Source: an uncultured Halieaceae bacterium (GTDB lineage: Bacteria > Pseudomonadota > Gammaproteobacteria > Pseudomonadales > Halieaceae). From it: a stretch of 9,307 nt of DNA. A model generated the notes under the pieces. It did not search any database and was not told where the DNA came from. It saw only the letters and a list, made by a program, of their open reading frames with translations. Made by a program: the position numbers and the translations under genes. The stretch lies in assembly GCA_913063005.1 (NCBI GenBank), contig CAJXZI010000060.1:1-9307 (forward strand). The letters are read 5' to 3'. Below are positions 7,745-9,307 of this stretch, piece by piece. Position 1 is the stretch's first letter. Each line of letters opens with the position of its first letter.

Positions 7745-8661
7745 ATAAAACGAAACGCCTGCCCTACAAACGCGCCATTTGCTACTCGGGATTCCGAGAT
7801 GGGCAAAGCCCGGATGCGGGCGTCTTCCCCTCAGAGTCGGAAATTCTGGAGGACTTAAAGCTTCTCGAGGGACATTGGGAAGCCCTTAGGGTCTACGCCT
7901 GTGATCTGCACACCGAGCGAGTATTGAAGGTCATCGAGCGCGAGGAGCTTCCCTTTACCGTCATGCTTGGTGCTTATATTGGTGCAGAGGTAAACAACCC
8001 TAATTGCCCATGGGGCGGCGTTTACAGTGAAGAGACCTTGGAGAAAAATCGCCTCAACAACCAGCAAGAGCTGGATCGTGCCGTGGCGTGGGCTAATCGC
8101 TATGACGCGATTGTCGACATCGTATCCGTGGGCAATGAGGCGACCGTCGATTGGACTGACCATCTCATCGAGCCTGAGACCGTGACAGCGTATGCGGCTT
8201 TTTTGCGAGCACGCATCTCTCAACCGGTTACTTTCTGCGAAAACTATGTGCCTTGGCTGGATAAGCTCACGGGGCTTGCTGAAGAGCTGGATGTCATTGC
8301 CATTCATACTTATCCCGTCTGGGAGTACAAAACGGTAGCCGAGGCAATGGATTACACACGCGAAAACTATCAGGCAGTCAAGCAAGCGCACCCAACGAAA
8401 CAAGTCATTATCACGGAAGCGGGATGGGCAACGGCATCAAACGGGCGTGGAATACCACCGGAGAACGTAGGCGAGATATACCAAGAGGCTTACCTACGGG
8501 AATTGCTGGACTGGGCTGAAGAGGAGCAGATCCTCGTCTATGTTTTTGAGGCCTTTGATGAGAACTGGAAAGGCTCAGATCACCCGTTGGAGCCTGAAAA
8601 ACACTGGGGTATCTATCGAGCAGATCGCTCGGCAAAGCCCGCGCTGTCACTACAACACTGA
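7741..8661 (+). CDS. Second GH17 family beta-1,3-glucan-active enzyme
   Basis: Predicted GH17 enzyme of 306 residues. RAICYSGFRDGQSPD (11-25) is the first strand of the COG5309-like bacterial type. SVGNEATVDW (129-138) gives acid/base Glu133 and IITEAGWA (223-230) gives nucleophile Glu226. FEAFDENWKGSD (269-280) and KHWGIYRAD (287-295) close the barrel. No signal peptide or membrane segment is seen. It differs clearly from its upstream neighbour (NEAT against NEVL, TEAGW against SETGW, no N-terminal extension), so the pair is not a recent duplicate and probably divides labour, for example chain length or hydrolase against transferase. The start ATG overlaps the previous stop and has no strong ribosome site of its own, which suggests translational coupling. 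The stop codon lies inside a perfect inverted repeat. Confidence 0.92.
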   Translation: MNKTKRLPYKRAICYSGFRDGQSPDAGVFPSESEILEDLKLLEGHWEALRVYACDLHTERVLKVIEREELPFTVMLGAYIGAEVNNPNCPWGGVYSEETLEKNRLNNQQELDRAVAWANRYDAIVDIVSVGNEATVDWTDHLIEPETVTAYAAFLRARISQPVTFCENYVPWLDKLTGLAEELDVIAIHTYPVWEYKTVAEAMDYTRENYQAVKQAHPTKQVIITEAGWATASNGRGIPPENVGEIYQEAYLRELLDWAEEEQILVYVFEAFDENWKGSDHPLEPEKHWGIYRADRSAKPALSLQH

Positions 8662-8667
8662 CAGCGC
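8641..8667 (+). terminator. Inverted repeat spanning the stop codon of the second GH17 gene
   Basis: GCGCTGTCA (8641-8649) and TGACAGCGC (8659-8667) are perfect complements, 9 bp, separated by a 9-base loop. The right arm begins with the stop codon TGA (8659-8661). No T-run follows, so it is not a standard intrinsic terminator. It may protect the 3' end of the mRNA or help factor-dependent termination; the role is inferred from position only. Confidence 0.4.
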
Positions 8668-9141
8668 TACCAAAACGCGAGCGCTACCCGAACGAGGAGC
8701 GCCCCCAAAGACTCTGGGAGTAAATCCGGGGTCTAACAGCCGGGCATTACTCGTGGGAAACGAATGACGAATAAAGAAGCAGTAACTGCGCGACCAAGCG
8801 ATTCGTTACAAGATAATCGTGTGAAGTGCTTGCGATGAGGCGCAAAGAGGACCTTCTCGCGGAAACTGTCTAGGTGCACGGATAGTTGCAAGTGCCGATA
8901 GCTCGATAGCTCGATAGCCTGATAGAGAGTATCGAGAAAGATATTTCCAACGCTAGTGGTATCGCATCCAATAGCAGGCATCTTTGACAAACGCACCACT
9001 CGTCTGAGGCACGCTCGCAACTAGATTGTGACCGTGGAGTTACTTTGCTTTTACTGACAGCCACTTCACTTTCAGTGGAAGATGTTGTGAGATGTTCAAG
9101 TACAGCTCCCCACCAAAACCATAATGACAAGGCGTACAGCG
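8662..9141. other. 480-bp intergenic stretch without a convincing gene
   Basis: Reading frames here on both strands are short, overlap each other and give unlikely protein sequences rich in Arg, Ser and Cys. Just after the GH17 stop, AGCGCTACC occurs twice (8663-8671 and 8680-8688). An 8-bp tandem repeat lies near the middle (separate entry). A perfect TTGACA at 8984-8989 has no -10 at proper spacing. I see no tRNA or clear terminator with a T-run. The stretch should hold the promoter of the downstream enzyme, but I cannot place it. Confidence 0.55.
8896..8925 (+). repeat. 8-bp tandem repeat, unit CGATAGCT, about 3.75 copies
   Basis: Units lie at 8896-8903, 8904-8911 (identical), 8912-8919 (CGATAGCC) and a partial TGATAG at 8920-8925. 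CTCGATA at 8910-8916 can also pair with TATCGAG at 8930-8936, giving a 7-bp stem with a 13-base loop. It sits in non-coding DNA about 220-245 bp before the downstream enzyme start. Confidence 0.7.
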
Positions 9142-9307
9142 ATGAATGGCGCAGACTTATTGATAAAGAAATTAGCGGATGCGGGCGTAACGGCCTGTTT
9201 TGCCAATCCTGGCACTTCTGAGATGCAACTTGTTGCGGCACTTGATAAAGAGCCCAGGATCAGAGCTGTACTAGGCCTCTTTGAGGGCGTGGTTACCGGC
9301 GCTGCCG
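9142..9307 (+). CDS. Thiamine-diphosphate enzyme, acetolactate synthase/benzoylformate decarboxylase-like, N-terminal part
   Basis: The first 55 residues of a ThDP-dependent enzyme; the gene runs off the right edge. MNGADLLIKKLADAGV is the usual N-terminal helix, ACFANPGTSEMQ (18-29) is the family's PGTSE motif, and LGLFEGVVTGAA (44-55) carries Glu48, which matches the Glu that activates the ThDP aminopyrimidine ring. The NPGTSEM form resembles acetolactate-synthase-like and benzoylformate-decarboxylase-like proteins rather than biosynthetic IlvB, whose motif is usually PGG. ATG at 9142 is chosen because it begins the conserved helix and has AAGG 9 bases upstream; ATG at 9124 would add six residues (MTRRTA). 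Nothing links it to glucan metabolism, so it probably begins another locus. Confidence 0.85.
   Translation, partial: MNGADLLIKKLADAGVTACFANPGTSEMQLVAALDKEPRIRAVLGLFEGVVTGAA

Noticed and set aside
7855..8403. Minus-strand reading frame of 182 residues opposite the second GH17 gene
   Set aside because: The plus strand carries the clear GH17 catalytic motifs; the antisense frame shows no domain.
8984..8989. Perfect TTGACA as a promoter -35 for the ThDP enzyme
   Set aside because: No acceptable -10 hexamer lies 16-18 bp downstream.
8733..9020. Minus-strand reading frame of 95 residues in the gene-free stretch
   Set aside because: The protein has no recognisable motif, an implausible composition, no ribosome site seen, and overlaps another equally unlikely frame.
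8870..9241. Minus-strand reading frame of 123 residues
   Set aside because: It runs antisense into the conserved start of the ThDP enzyme and its sequence is low-complexity Ser/Leu-rich, so it is a shadow.

Overview
The window is bacterial DNA, gene-dense and about half G+C by eye. It most resembles a marine gammaproteobacterium of the polysaccharide-degrading type. That assignment is an inference from gene content and style, because no rRNA or other marker gene is present. Five of the six genes concern carbohydrate, and the best single theme is intracellular use of beta-1,3-glucan (laminarin-type) oligosaccharides.

Layout. At the left, a clan GH-A TIM-barrel glycosidase with an Ig-like C-terminal domain (about 113-1384) overlaps by four bases (ATGA) a GPH-family sugar:cation symporter (1381-2835). 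A strong hairpin terminator with T-runs on both sides (about 2903-2927) separates this pair from a convergent gene on the minus strand. That gene (6430-2963) encodes an 1155-residue glucan phosphorylase of the GH94/GH149 type. A 405-bp divergent intergenic region follows and carries three copies of TCAAGGTT, a possible operator. On the plus strand come two GH17 enzymes (6836-7744 and 7741-8661), again joined by an ATGA overlap. The second ends in a perfect inverted repeat that includes its own stop codon. A 480-bp stretch without a convincing gene, holding an 8-bp tandem repeat, leads to the start of an unrelated thiamine-diphosphate enzyme that runs off the right edge (9142-9307).

How the genes may work together (inference). 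The symporter brings short glucans into the cytoplasm. The GH17 pair and the GH-A enzyme trim, transfer or debranch them. The phosphorylase releases glucose 1-phosphate from the chains and so saves ATP. None of the enzymes shows a signal peptide, and the window has no TonB receptor, SusD or secreted laminarinase. It therefore looks like the cytoplasmic end of a glucan pathway, or a system for handling an internal beta-glucan. No transcription regulator lies in the window.
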